DNA of 64,000 bases from Oceanospirillum multiglobuliferum (GCF_900167095.1 NZ_FUXG01000007.1:91935-155934), one strand, 5' to 3'. Shown: positions 47,842 to 56,799, counted from the first letter of the stretch. Numbers and translations: made by a program. The notes: generated from the letters alone by a model not told the origin.

Positions 47842-49863
47842 ATGTCAAACAACGGTATCGTATTAGAGCATGCTTGCTTGGGCCACTCACATACTGAGAC
47901 GGATACTCTTACTTGTTCCTGCTGCAGCCCAATCTGGAAATATTTTCTTTCTCCTAAAATGTTTGAAAACCAGCATCAGTCAGACAGATCCCCCTTAAGT
48001 GAAGAGCCAGCAACGCAAATATTTCGTGTGAAAAAGGGCTTAAATGGGCTGGGTCATATCTACACGTTAGCTGGCGGCAAGGATGTCTCTGTGGAGGCTA
48101 TTGGTATTCAAAATGGCCGTATTGTCGCAACAGGGACTTATGAAGAAGTGAAAGCAGCTATGCCAGACTGTATGTCAGAGCAGTCGTTAGAGTCAGGCCA
48201 TACTCTTATTCCGGGGATGTTTGAACCTCACTTACATATTATCACCTCAGCTGTTTTTAATACTATGGTAGATGTAGGGCCTTTCGAAGGCCAAACTTTA
48301 AGACAAGGCTACACTCGTGATTTCGTCATTGAAAGTCTGAAAGACTATGTTGAAAAGGACGAAATGAAGTGGATTCTTGGTCGGAATGTTGACCCATCTT
48401 TGCTCAAGGGAAATAAAGTCTTTAATGAATCTACTCTTAATGAGGCTTCTGAAAAAAAACCTATTTTCTTAATGAACTCTTCTATGCATGTTGGATATGT
48501 GAATAGAGTGGCTATTGAGAGGGTGAAGGCATTTTTTGCAGAAAAGGACGAGAAAGAAAAAGTAGCCTTTTTAGATACCTGTGATGGTATTTTGAAAGAG
48601 CTGCCAGAGTTAGGGCCTGTATTACAGGTGATTGCCGTAGAGAATCCACTGAATGCAGATAGACTCCATAAAGAAATTGCAGGTATTTTTTCCGAAGCCA
48701 GTAAGCGAGGCGTTACCTCTGTATTGGAAGCCGGACTAGATCCTGCCAGCGTTGAGAAAGGTGATCTGGGGCCGTCTTTTATATACAACCAGCCTGCAAT
48801 CCTAAAGTCTATCGCTGAAAACAATTGTCCTGTGCGTATTAGTGCTGCACTTGCTGCTACTACCTTGGCAGATTTTAATGATAATATCGAAGGGCGCTAC
48901 ACGTTAAATACGGGCAATGAACTGTTTAATATTCCCTTTATTAAAATCTTATCTGATGGTTCTAATCAAGGCCTGACAGGGCTGCAATTCCAGCCTTATG
49001 AGTGTAATGAAAACTATTTACCCTATAATAAAGTTGGCGAACCTTCATTCGACCAAGATGTTAGTAGGCAGACGAATATTGGTCTGTTCAACTACGGCTA
49101 TCCAATTGAATACGACACCCTGATTAAGAAAATAGTGGATAATGGTTGGTCTATGATTGTCCATGCAAATGGAGATCAAGCCGCAAGCCGGACGGTAAAT
49201 GCCTTTGAAAGAGCAGGTGTTACCAAAGCAACTAAAGAGTTGCGTCGTGATCGTATTGATCATGCGTCTTTGCTCTCTGATGAAACTCTAGAAAAAATGT
49301 ATAACTTGGGTATATCTCCAAGCTTCTTGATTGGCCATGTGGGGTACTGGGGCTGGGCTTTCCAACAAATGATTCTAGGTGCTGAAAAATCACAGTTATT
49401 AGATCGTTGTCAATCGGCCATCAGTAATCACGATATGCGTATTACATTGCACAGTGACTACAGTGTGACTCCTCTAGGGCCTCTTCGTATGATGGAACAA
49501 GCGATTACGCGTATTATGGAAGGCGCACCTGATATGCCTCGACCAAATAATGACCCAAAACCAGAGAATGAAACGCTTTCTATGACATCCTCATCCTTTC
49601 CTGTGCTTCATAAAGAGGAACAAATCTCTCGTTTTCAAGCTTTGAAAGCCGCAACTTATGATGCCGCTTGGCAGTGTCATGCGGACCAATGGACAGGATC
49701 ATTGGAAGTCGGTAAGTGCGCTGATTTTGTCATTCTTGAAGAGTCGCCTTTAACCTACAGTAATCCAACGTATGGTGTTTACTCTGCATTTGGTATGCGT
49801 GATATTAAAGTACTAGAAACTTGGAAAGGCGGAGTTAAACGTTACCATAATACAGAAGTGTGA
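47842..49863 (+). CDS. amidohydrolase family protein, YtcJ-like, with Cys/His-rich N-terminus
   Basis: A 673-residue metal-dependent hydrolase. Metal ligands are visible: the HxH of MFEPHLHI (~residues 132-136), HANGDQAA, DHASLLSD and HSDYSVTPLGP; the family-typical SLEVGKCADFVILEESP lies near the C-terminus. YtcJ-like proteins hydrolyse amide or related bonds in small molecules, but the substrate is unknown. The first ~60 residues precede the usual start and contain CLGHSHTETDTLTCSCC, a Cys/His cluster that could bind metal. AAAGGA lies 7 bases before the ATG. It follows the GH18 gene with 265 bases between. Confidence 0.86.
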   Translation: MSNNGIVLEHACLGHSHTETDTLTCSCCSPIWKYFLSPKMFENQHQSDRSPLSEEPATQIFRVKKGLNGLGHIYTLAGGKDVSVEAIGIQNGRIVATGTYEEVKAAMPDCMSEQSLESGHTLIPGMFEPHLHIITSAVFNTMVDVGPFEGQTLRQGYTRDFVIESLKDYVEKDEMKWILGRNVDPSLLKGNKVFNESTLNEASEKKPIFLMNSSMHVGYVNRVAIERVKAFFAEKDEKEKVAFLDTCDGILKELPELGPVLQVIAVENPLNADRLHKEIAGIFSEASKRGVTSVLEAGLDPASVEKGDLGPSFIYNQPAILKSIAENNCPVRISAALAATTLADFNDNIEGRYTLNTGNELFNIPFIKILSDGSNQGLTGLQFQPYECNENYLPYNKVGEPSFDQDVSRQTNIGLFNYGYPIEYDTLIKKIVDNGWSMIVHANGDQAASRTVNAFERAGVTKATKELRRDRIDHASLLSDETLEKMYNLGISPSFLIGHVGYWGWAFQQMILGAEKSQLLDRCQSAISNHDMRITLHSDYSVTPLGPLRMMEQAITRIMEGAPDMPRPNNDPKPENETLSMTSSSFPVLHKEEQISRFQALKAATYDAAWQCHADQWTGSLEVGKCADFVILEESPLTYSNPTYGVYSAFGMRDIKVLETWKGGVKRYHNTEV

Positions 49864-49977
49864 AGCAGACATATGCCTATTATCTTTAACCTGCATACTA
49901 GTCTGTAGGGATATTTACAATAGTTGTAAAAATAGGCTTCAGATAAAGCTTGGTTTATTGGTCTAAACTAAGCCCTC

Positions 49978-50006
49978 ATATTTTCCGGCCTCTGGCCGGA
50001 AAATAT
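49978..50006. terminator. 29-base palindrome between convergent genes
   Basis: Perfect 13-bp arms ATATTTTCCGGCC / GGCCGGAAAATAT around TCT. It lies between the convergent amidohydrolase and HTH-PBP genes. The T-run is on the 5' side of each arm, not after the stem, so it is not a standard rho-independent terminator, although it may still end or protect transcripts. Confidence 0.55.
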
Positions 50007-50063
50007 CGAAATACTTTGGTTCAGGTGCTTAATCAACACTTCCTACAAGATCAAATAGCGCAG

Positions 50064-50972
50064 CTACTCTGCACCATTCCAGACCATTTTTCCGCAATCG
50101 GTTAAGTTATAGCCCCCTAAGTCGTTGGCCAATGCTTGACCCTCTGTGCTTTGCATATAGTCAAAAAGCTGTTGAAACAGCCCTCTGAAATACACACTAC
50201 GTGGCACAACCAGATCAAAGGCTTCTTCACAAACCGGAATAAAGGCCAAACCATATTCTCTTGCAGCACTTAAACTACCCGGCCCAATATCCGCATCACC
50301 ACGGCAGATCATTGAAGCAAGCTCCCGTTCACTGAAGGCTTGTTGACTGATATTCAGCTCATCTTGCCGATATTTCTGTTCCGTTAACCACTCTTGCAAA
50401 AAGCGCTGCGAGCCTGCTCCCTCCTGACGCACAACCCACCGTAAACGGCCAATGGCCACTTGTTCTGGCTGCAGCGGATTAAAATGATCTGGGTGTACAA
50501 TTAAACCTTGTGTTCGCAAAAACGCGCGCACTAATACCCACTGCCGATAATGGGTAAACTGGCGCACAAGCCCAGGGTGCCGCAAATGACTTTCCTCTGC
50601 ACGCCCCCAGTGAATTGCTGCGACATCAGCATGACCTTGCGATAACAAACTAAGCCCCATTCTAGAACCCGTCACACTGTAGCTATACAGGGCTTTATTC
50701 CCCACAATCGCGGGTAACCGCAACATCACTGCTTGCAAAAAAGGGTCGTCACTGCCTGTCAGTAGGAGTCGATCGGCCATTAAACCGCTATGACAGGACT
50801 CTAGTAGCCAACGATCAACTAACTTCTTAGGAAACAACCACTTTCCCGTTACTTTGGTTGCAGGTATTTGCCCTTCACTGGCCAGTGCATACACTTTTTT
50901 TTCATTCAAATGTAAATAATCGGCCACCTGCTTAACATTCATAAACAGGGTATCGGCAATCATCTCGGTCAT
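50064..50972 (-). CDS. HTH regulator with periplasmic-binding-protein-like domain, linked to fdhD
   Basis: A 302-residue protein. The N-terminal ~60 residues form an excisionase/MerR-type helix-turn-helix (MNVKQVADYLHLNEKKVYALASEGQIPATKVTGKWLF). The remainder is a PBP-like domain of the kind found in molybdate- or molybdopterin-linked regulators (LLLTGSDDPFLQAVMLRL, GHADVAAIHW, DIGPGSLSAAREYGLAFIPV). There is no signal peptide. It starts 50 bases after fdhD on the same strand, suggesting one transcript and a role in formate dehydrogenase or molybdate control. It may begin at the internal Met10. Confidence 0.8.
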   Translation of the reverse strand: MTEMIADTLFMNVKQVADYLHLNEKKVYALASEGQIPATKVTGKWLFPKKLVDRWLLESCHSGLMADRLLLTGSDDPFLQAVMLRLPAIVGNKALYSYSVTGSRMGLSLLSQGHADVAAIHWGRAEESHLRHPGLVRQFTHYRQWVLVRAFLRTQGLIVHPDHFNPLQPEQVAIGRLRWVVRQEGAGSQRFLQEWLTEQKYRQDELNISQQAFSERELASMICRGDADIGPGSLSAAREYGLAFIPVCEEAFDLVVPRSVYFRGLFQQLFDYMQSTEGQALANDLGGYNLTDCGKMVWNGAE

Positions 50973-51022
50973 AGTGTTTCTCTAATAACGCCCATTATTA
51001 ATTCAGTTCAAAACAAACGGGA

Positions 51023-51946
51023 TCAAGCTGGTGCCTCTCGCCCCGCATTGGCGCGCTGAGTGACTTCTAAAGCGGCTGCCACTTTTGCCCCATTCGGCTT
51101 TAAACTAGGCTTTTCATCCCAGATAAAGCGCTCTTGCTCGCTGTAAATAAGAAAATGGCGACCTTTTGCTCTGGCAATCAGCATGATGCCCAATTTTTGC
51201 GCTAATTTAAGTCCCATCTCTGTAACCCCTGAGCGCGACAGCAACACGGAGATCCCCATTCGGGCAACTTTAATCACCATCTCAGAAGTCAAACGCCCTG
51301 TGGTATAAAACACCATCTCTTCAACAAAAAGGTTATTCAACCACTGCTTTCCAGCTAAGGTATCCACGGCATTGTGACGACCAACATCCTCAGAAAATGC
51401 CAACACCTGTGCTTGAGCCTCAGAAGCAATAGGCAGCGTACAAAGCGCACACCCATGTACGGCACCCGCAGACCGGTAGGTTTCGTTATGCTCATTAAGT
51501 ACCGATAGCAATTGATAAATTGCACGCTGCCGGACTGTAAACAAGGTGAGGTTGACCTGATCTAGATCCGCCATCAATGCCCCGTACTGAGTCCCCTGTC
51601 CGCAGCCTGTGGTAACCGTTTTATGTTGAAGCTTTTCCTCTAGTTTGGGATCATGCGCTGCTACCACAACTGCAGATTCAACCTCCCAATCCACCTGAAT
51701 TGCCACCACCTTATCTAGTCCTGTGATCATGCCTTGATTTCGCAGATAACCTAACACCAGTGCTTCAGGCTCCGCACCCAATGTCATCAGCGTGACGATC
51801 TCACGTTTATTCAAATACAGCGTCAGTGCGCGCTCACAGGCAATAGACAGCGTCCTCACTTCACCTTGTTCATCCCAAACCTGAGCTGACTCTGTTAGGT
51901 TGATCTGAGCGTACGAACGCACAAAAGCAGATTGTGATTGGGTCAT
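51023..51946 (-). CDS. fdhD: formate dehydrogenase accessory sulfurtransferase FdhD
   Basis: FdhD passes sulfur from a cysteine desulfurase to the molybdenum cofactor of formate dehydrogenases. The 307-residue protein has the family motifs GAVHGCALCTLP and FSEDVGRHNAVDTLAG and the loop TTGCGQGTQYG. In E. coli the loop has CxxC (Cys121/Cys124); here only the first Cys is kept (Cys115-Gly-Gln-Gly). AGGA lies about 11 bases before the ATG. No formate dehydrogenase genes are in the window, so its client lies elsewhere. A candidate sigma-54 promoter lies just upstream. Confidence 0.92.
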   Translation of the reverse strand: MTQSQSAFVRSYAQINLTESAQVWDEQGEVRTLSIACERALTLYLNKREIVTLMTLGAEPEALVLGYLRNQGMITGLDKVVAIQVDWEVESAVVVAAHDPKLEEKLQHKTVTTGCGQGTQYGALMADLDQVNLTLFTVRQRAIYQLLSVLNEHNETYRSAGAVHGCALCTLPIASEAQAQVLAFSEDVGRHNAVDTLAGKQWLNNLFVEEMVFYTTGRLTSEMVIKVARMGISVLLSRSGVTEMGLKLAQKLGIMLIARAKGRHFLIYSEQERFIWDEKPSLKPNGAKVAAALEVTQRANAGREAPA

Positions 51947-51980
51947 TAGGTTGCAATCCTTTTAGGCTTTCTAGGGATAC

Positions 51981-51996
51981 AGCAATATCCATTCCC
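51981..51996 (-). promoter_or_regulatory. candidate sigma-54 promoter of fdhD
   Basis: On the minus strand GGGAATGGATATTGCT fits the -24/-12 pattern: GG and GC are 10 bases apart and the -12 element TTGCT matches TTGCW. The -24 element is weaker (GGGAATG against TGGCACG). It lies 35 bases upstream of the fdhD start. Confidence 0.45.
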
Positions 51997-52093
51997 AAAC
52001 AGCGATAGCACATAGCAGATGGTGGTTGCAGGGGATTTCTTGGCAGAGAAATAACCGATGGCAAGTGAACCAAAGGTGAAAAAGCAACCTCAA

Positions 52094-52128
52094 AAGGACA
52101 AAATGTCACAAATAAGGACAAAATGTCC
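52094..52128. promoter_or_regulatory. tandem palindromes GGACA-N3-TGTCC, possible activator sites
   Basis: Two copies of AAGGACAAAATGTC lie exactly 20 bases apart (52094 and 52114). The second is a perfect 5-bp-arm palindrome GGACAAAATGTCC; the first ends in TCA. They lie about 100-145 bases upstream of the candidate sigma-54 promoter, a typical enhancer distance. The binding protein is unknown. Confidence 0.5.
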
Positions 52129-52150
52129 GAAGCAGCTTAACTGTGTAGGC

Positions 52151-52180
52151 ATAAAAAAGGGACACCAATGGGTATCCCTT
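52151..52180 (-). terminator. rho-independent terminator after pomB-like gene
   Basis: On the minus strand AAGGGATACC pairs with GGTGTCCCTT with one mismatch, followed by a run of six T. It lies 26 bases beyond the stop of the stator B gene. Confidence 0.87.
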
Positions 52181-52205
52181 ATCAATTCAAGCGGGGCGGC
52201 TTAGG

Positions 52206-53015
52206 TTAGCGCAACATCGGGGCTTGCTGAATGCCTTGATAAACATCACGTTCAGTTTTCTCAGGACGTTCAATCAGTAAAATTTCAACCCGACGGTTTT
52301 TAATGCGGTTGGCAGGACTATCATTAGGCACCAATGGTCGAGCATCGGCGTTGCCAACAACATAAAGAAACTGCTCTTCAAGATCTGTCAGCCAAGTCAA
52401 CTCATGAGCAACCGATACCGCACGAGCCGCAGACAGATCCCAGTTTGAACGGAAGCGCTCGGTATTAATCGGCTGATCATCTGTATGCCCGCCTACAATT
52501 GTAAACATCTGATATTCAGAGATCAGTTGCCCGACTTTCTGCAGTACAGGTACAACGCCTGGCTCTAAGTAGTCACTGCCAGAGGTGAAAGCAGAGTCAT
52601 CTGGAAAACGGATGATAATGTGGTCTTCATCCCGCTCCACAATGATCACACCTTTTTCAATCTCTTCCGTGAAATTGGTTTCCAAACGGTTGCCGATGCT
52701 TTCTAGCTGGCTCTCAGAGTCTGCATCCTCCGCTTTAGTCGATGGCTGAGGTTTTAACGGTTCAATAATATTTTCATTTTTCGGTGGATTATCCGCTGGA
52801 ATAATACTCAGAGGATTTAAATCCTGTAGACCAAATGAACTTTGCATAGCCTGTGCGATACTTTTGTACCGTTCAACGTCGGTGGTCGAAAACGACAGAA
52901 TCAGTACAAAGAAGGTCAGTAGCAGAGTCATCATATCTGCAAAAGTAACCATCCACTCAGGCACTTCCTCGTTTTTGGGTGCCTTACGTTTTCTTTTGGT
53001 ATTTATACTGGCCAC
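52206..53015 (-). CDS. pomB: flagellar stator protein B, PomB/MotB type
   Basis: A 269-residue inner-membrane protein with a single N-terminal helix (FADMMTLLLTFFVLILSFS) that holds the ion-binding Asp27, a periplasmic linker and an OmpA-like peptidoglycan-binding domain (~150-255: GGHTDDQPINTERFRSNWDLSAARA, NRRVEILL). The neighbouring A subunit is of the PomA type, so sodium is the likely coupling ion. Length is between E. coli MotB (308) and shorter stator proteins. It starts 53 bases after pomA. Confidence 0.88.
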   Translation of the reverse strand: MASINTKRKRKAPKNEEVPEWMVTFADMMTLLLTFFVLILSFSTTDVERYKSIAQAMQSSFGLQDLNPLSIIPADNPPKNENIIEPLKPQPSTKAEDADSESQLESIGNRLETNFTEEIEKGVIIVERDEDHIIIRFPDDSAFTSGSDYLEPGVVPVLQKVGQLISEYQMFTIVGGHTDDQPINTERFRSNWDLSAARAVSVAHELTWLTDLEEQFLYVVGNADARPLVPNDSPANRIKNRRVEILLIERPEKTERDVYQGIQQAPMLR

Positions 53016-53068
53016 CCTAGTGTCCTCGTTTTAAACATTGACCCAACGCATCAATAATTAACGGTGTT

Positions 53069-53842
53069 CTATATTTCTTCAGACATTGACATGCCAGAGC
53101 GCAAATATTCTGGCAAGTAGGTTTCTAGTAGCTCATCCATAACCGTTGGGTTTAGACCTTCTTGAATACCTAAAACAGACTCCGTGATTAGAGACATATT
53201 AGCCTCTAACTCACCACCTTTAAGTGCCAGTTTGTCAGCTAAAGGCAGCATAACCAGCTGGGCAATCAAAGACCCATAAAGTGTCGTTAACAACGCAACA
53301 GCCATACCAGGGCCTAGCTTTGATGGGTCATCAAGGTTATTCAGCATCTGCACCAAACCAACTAGGGTACCTATCATACCGAAGGCGGGCGCAGAACCTG
53401 CCATGTTGCGGAATACTTTCTCGCCCAGTTGTTTGCGATCAATCGACATGCTCATTTCGTTATAGAGCACTTTTTGAATAAACTCGGGCGGATGACCATC
53501 AACACACAGCTGAATACCTTTTGCAAAAAAAGGATTTTCGATGGGTTCATCTTCGAGACCGAGCAAACCATTACGACGTGCAATCTTAGCAAGGTGATTT
53601 GCCAGCCGAATAATCTCTCTTGGGTTGTCGTTACTTTCTAAGAAAGCAACAGAGAAGCCTTCTTTGATACCTGAAAAGAAACTGGCGATTCTGAATTTAA
53701 CCAGTGTCACAGATACAGTGCCACCGACAACAATCAAAATACCGGCGACGTTTAAGAAAATGCTTGGGTCATCACCTTGGGCAACGCCAAGTCCCACGAA
53801 TGCGATACCAGTGATGAGTCCTAATAGAGTGGCGAAATCCAT
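53069..53842 (-). CDS. pomA: flagellar stator protein A, PomA type
   Basis: A 257-residue inner-membrane protein with four helices. It starts MDFATLLGLITGIAFVGLGV, close to Vibrio PomA, and carries the core GSAPAFGMIGTLVGLVQMLNNLDDPSKLGPGMAVALLTTLYGS that lines the ion channel. The cytoplasmic loop (~55-150) has the charged residues that contact FliG. No other flagellar gene lies nearby, as is usual for these stator pairs. It is divergent from the MarC gene. Confidence 0.9.
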   Translation of the reverse strand: MDFATLLGLITGIAFVGLGVAQGDDPSIFLNVAGILIVVGGTVSVTLVKFRIASFFSGIKEGFSVAFLESNDNPREIIRLANHLAKIARRNGLLGLEDEPIENPFFAKGIQLCVDGHPPEFIQKVLYNEMSMSIDRKQLGEKVFRNMAGSAPAFGMIGTLVGLVQMLNNLDDPSKLGPGMAVALLTTLYGSLIAQLVMLPLADKLALKGGELEANMSLITESVLGIQEGLNPTVMDELLETYLPEYLRSGMSMSEEI

Positions 53843-54083
53843 TGATCCAACCTTATATGCAAGCTTTTAGGGTTATTTTAGTGAAGGATAACTCAGCACT
53901 ACTCTGATTAGTAGCCTATATAACTGAATTTTCAGTAGCTTAACTGATATCGGCCATCATACGTTTAACTTTATTTACAGTTTTTTGTATCCCGCACAGA
54001 ACGCCACAAAACACTGCGATACAGATTTCTTAATTTTGACTATAATTCAGTTTTAACCACCTTTGATCAGGAATTTTGCAGTA

Positions 54084-54689
54084 ATGGCGCTGTTTTTTTC
54101 AACCTGGATACAGTTTATATTTCTCTTTGCCCCCTTCTTTGTGGTTTCAATGTTCTTAGCATTGACCCGAGGAGAGTCAAAAGCACAGAAACGCAGCACC
54201 ATTAATCGTGCGATTTTATCCTCCGTTTTTATTAGTTTAGTACTGTTTTTCTTTGGCACGACTCTCTTTTCAATACTTGGCATTACGCTAGACTCTTTCC
54301 GTATAGGAGCAGGCTGCTTGTTGTTCTTATCTGCAGTTAGTCTAGTAAAGGATGGTGTGCGTAATCATGCCACAGGTGTACCTGAGCAAGAGAAAGATGA
54401 TATTTCAGTAGTACCTTTGGCAATACCAACCATTATTGGTCCTGCAACCATTGGTGCAATTTTGGTCTACGGTGCAGAGCTTAAAACACCTATTGAGATG
54501 CTGATAGGTGTGAGCGCATTGCTGTCTGCACTACTGGTGCTAGGTATATTGCTGTATGTATCAAATGAAATTGAACGTGTTTTAGGTAAAACAGGACTTA
54601 ATATTCTAAGTAAGATGACAGGCCTGATCTTAAGCGCAATGGCTGCCCAGATTGTATTCTCTGGCATTAAGAACTTTCTGAATTTATAG
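54084..54689 (+). CDS. MarC family integral membrane protein
   Basis: A 201-residue protein with about six transmembrane helices and the MarC family motifs (APFFVVSMFLALTRG, VPLAIPTIIGPATIGAILVYG). Its biochemical function is not established; a role in multiple antibiotic resistance was disproved for E. coli MarC. The open frame extends to a TTG at 54063, but the ATG at 54084 with AGGA upstream is preferred. Confidence 0.88.
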   Translation: MALFFSTWIQFIFLFAPFFVVSMFLALTRGESKAQKRSTINRAILSSVFISLVLFFFGTTLFSILGITLDSFRIGAGCLLFLSAVSLVKDGVRNHATGVPEQEKDDISVVPLAIPTIIGPATIGAILVYGAELKTPIEMLIGVSALLSALLVLGILLYVSNEIERVLGKTGLNILSKMTGLILSAMAAQIVFSGIKNFLNL

Positions 54690-54856
54690 TTTTCTAACAA
54701 ATTCACCGTAGAGTTTAACTGTGCTGTTAGTTTGACTCTACTGTTTGCCTTGGATCATTTGTCAGTTGCAAAACCGTTAAAGTGCTTGGCATATTATCTA
54801 TGATCTGAAAACATTGATACCTACTTCCTATTATTCGTTAATTTAGAGTCTCTCAA

Positions 54857-55498
54857 ATGAATCAGGATATCTCCTCGCTACGTCGAGTTTTTGACCAAAA
54901 AGGTCTGCATAAAGAAGAGTTGCAGAGCAATCCCTTTGATCAGTTCCACTTGTGGTTTGAGGATGCGGTAAAAGCTGAGCCTTTTGATCCGAATGCGATG
55001 ACGTTATCAACGATTTCTCCAGAAAATCGCCCAGCATCACGCATCGTGTTGTTAAAAGGCATTGATTCAAGAGGGCTTATTTTTTATACCAACTATCAGA
55101 GCGAAAAGGGTATGCATTTAGCAGGCAACCCTTTTGCCTCAGTGGTATTTTGGTGGGGACAAAATCAACGCCAAGTACGTATTGATGGTGTGGTTGAGCG
55201 TATCTCTCCTCAGCAGTCTGACGAGTATTTCTCAAGTCGTCCAAAGGATAGTCAACTAGGCGCTTGGATTTCTAAGCAAAGTGCAGTTATTCCTGACCGT
55301 GACTGGTTGTCTCAGCGTTGCGACCAGTTTACAGAGCAATTTGGTGACGATCCGATCCCTCGCCCACCACATTGGGGAGGCTATCGTATCGTGCCTGACT
55401 TATTTGAGTTTTGGCAGGGGCAGCCAAGTCGTTTACATGACCGTTTCCGATATATAATGGAAGGCGGTCGCTGGGTGACTGAGCGCCTAGCACCTTAA
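54857..55498 (+). CDS. pdxH: pyridoxamine 5'-phosphate oxidase
   Basis: PdxH oxidises pyridoxamine/pyridoxine 5'-phosphate to pyridoxal 5'-phosphate with FMN. The 213-residue protein has the family blocks NAMTLSTISPENRPASRIVLLKG, FYTNYQSEKGMHLAGNPFAS, FFWWG-like VVFWWGQNQRQVRIDG and the C-terminal FWQGQPSRLHDRFRY. The length is near E. coli PdxH (218). The window holds several PLP enzymes (the decarboxylase and the MocR regulator). Confidence 0.96.
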   Translation: MNQDISSLRRVFDQKGLHKEELQSNPFDQFHLWFEDAVKAEPFDPNAMTLSTISPENRPASRIVLLKGIDSRGLIFYTNYQSEKGMHLAGNPFASVVFWWGQNQRQVRIDGVVERISPQQSDEYFSSRPKDSQLGAWISKQSAVIPDRDWLSQRCDQFTEQFGDDPIPRPPHWGGYRIVPDLFEFWQGQPSRLHDRFRYIMEGGRWVTERLAP

Positions 55499-55531
55499 TC
55501 CGAAAACTCTACCCCACGCTACTAATCTGTT

Positions 55532-55569
55532 AAAAAGCCACCGCAGAACAGTTCTACGATGGCTTTTTT
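55532..55569 (+). terminator. rho-independent terminator after pdxH
   Basis: Stem AAAAAGCCACCG / CGATGGCTTTTTT with a loop containing GAACAGTTC, ending in six T. Confidence 0.9.
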
Positions 55570-55606
55570 GTACTAAAAGTGTGGTCTGTTTATTCTGTTT
55601 TATAAG

Positions 55607-56272
55607 CTAGGCCGCTCTTGAGCTTTTATCATTACCATGATCATTATCAGACGTAGTAGAAGAGAGCTGATCGATGAAATAATCCTCTTCAGAGCTTTTG
55701 GTTGAGTAACTGATCATCATTTGGTCGGGAAGTCTATGATACAGTTCATTTACGTGACTGGAATTAAGCAGCGCATCTACAACAGAATCTAACGGATTAG
55801 GCCAAATACCTAAAATATGCTCGGCATCTTCATAAGTTAAACTTTCCGCTGGTGGCGTGAAGAAAGTCTTTGCACTTGTTTTACCACCTCTTGCATCCAC
55901 CCTAAGCCAACCTATCTGACTCAAATAAACAGCATTTAAGCCGTGTAATCGCTTACTTTTTGGCCCCCAATCGTTGTCAACTCGCTGATAACAAAAACCT
56001 GATGGAATACCGTTGGCTCGCAATAACGCACTGAGTAGATGGCTTTTGGCAAAGCAGCAACCATTTTTATTGATTAAAACTTCTGATGCTTTTAAAGGTA
56101 CAGCGCTCTTTTGATAGTCCCAACTATGTGCAATTTGATCTCTGACCCATTCAAAGCTTCGCCGAATCAACCCTAAAGGCTCTTGAGACCCTTTAGATAA
56201 ATAACTGGCAAGTGCCAGAACCTCTGGATGATCCCAGTTGATAATCGCAGTCGGACGCAGAAAAGGATTCAT
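55607..56272 (-). CDS. transglutaminase-like superfamily protein
   Basis: A 221-residue cysteine-protease-fold protein. The catalytic triad is visible: Cys in NKNGCCFAKSHLL (~residue 73), His in LHGLNAVYL (~110) and Asp in LRVDARGGK (~125). The C-terminal ~60 residues are polar and Ser/Asp-rich. No signal peptide is seen. Bacterial members act as peptidases or amidases; the substrate here is unknown. It is divergent from the parvulin gene. Confidence 0.85.
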   Translation of the reverse strand: MNPFLRPTAIINWDHPEVLALASYLSKGSQEPLGLIRRSFEWVRDQIAHSWDYQKSAVPLKASEVLINKNGCCFAKSHLLSALLRANGIPSGFCYQRVDNDWGPKSKRLHGLNAVYLSQIGWLRVDARGGKTSAKTFFTPPAESLTYEDAEHILGIWPNPLDSVVDALLNSSHVNELYHRLPDQMMISYSTKSSEEDYFIDQLSSTTSDNDHGNDKSSRAA

Positions 56273-56517
56273 AAGACACCTGAGTAATAATAGGAAGCAG
56301 CGTTAACTCTGAATACTCAGCATGCATTGGGTCGATGACAGCGACTTGACCTGATGATGACAAGTTCATGACGTCCATTGGTTGAACCATTTGCTCATAA
56401 AACTATCCAAAGAAGGACTAATATTTTAACCTCAGCTGGGTTATGGTCATCTGACAGTCGAATGAAACTGATTGAATAAACCTAACTCAAGATAACAACA
56501 AACACAGGAGCTGCATT

Positions 56518-56799
56518 ATGCCGCAAGCTAGCGCACGTCATATCCTAGTGACAACAGAAGAACAGTGCTTGAACCTCAAAGCAGAGATTGAATCAGGCAA
56601 AAGCTTTGCAGATGTTGCTCGTGAGCACTCACTATGCCCATCGGGTGCTCAGGGTGGTGATTTAGGTAGTTTTCGCCCTGGTCAAATGGTGCCAGAGTTT
56701 GACAATGCTGTTTTTTCAGGCGAAGTTAACACTGTATTAGGCCCTGTGCGTACTCAGTTTGGGTATCACTTATTAGAAGTGACAGAGAGAACGGCATAA
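56518..56799 (+). CDS. ppiC: small parvulin-type peptidyl-prolyl isomerase
   Basis: A 93-residue single-domain parvulin, the same length as E. coli PpiC. It opens [13 protein letters not shown] and carries [38 protein letters not shown] and the C-terminal [13 protein letters not shown], all typical of the fold. No signal peptide, so cytoplasmic. AGGAG lies 8 bases before the ATG. Confidence 0.94.
   Translation: MPQASARHILVTTEEQCLNLKAEIESGKSFADVAREHSLCPSGAQGGDLGSFRPGQMVPEFDNAVFSGEVNTVLGPVRTQFGYHLLEVTERTA

Noticed and set aside
51870..52121. 83-codon frame overlapping the fdhD start and upstream region
   Set aside because: It overlaps the promoter and start of fdhD in another frame and resembles no protein.
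56193..56390. 65-codon frame overlapping the start of the transglutaminase-like gene
   Set aside because: No ribosome binding site and overlap with a well-supported gene in a different frame.
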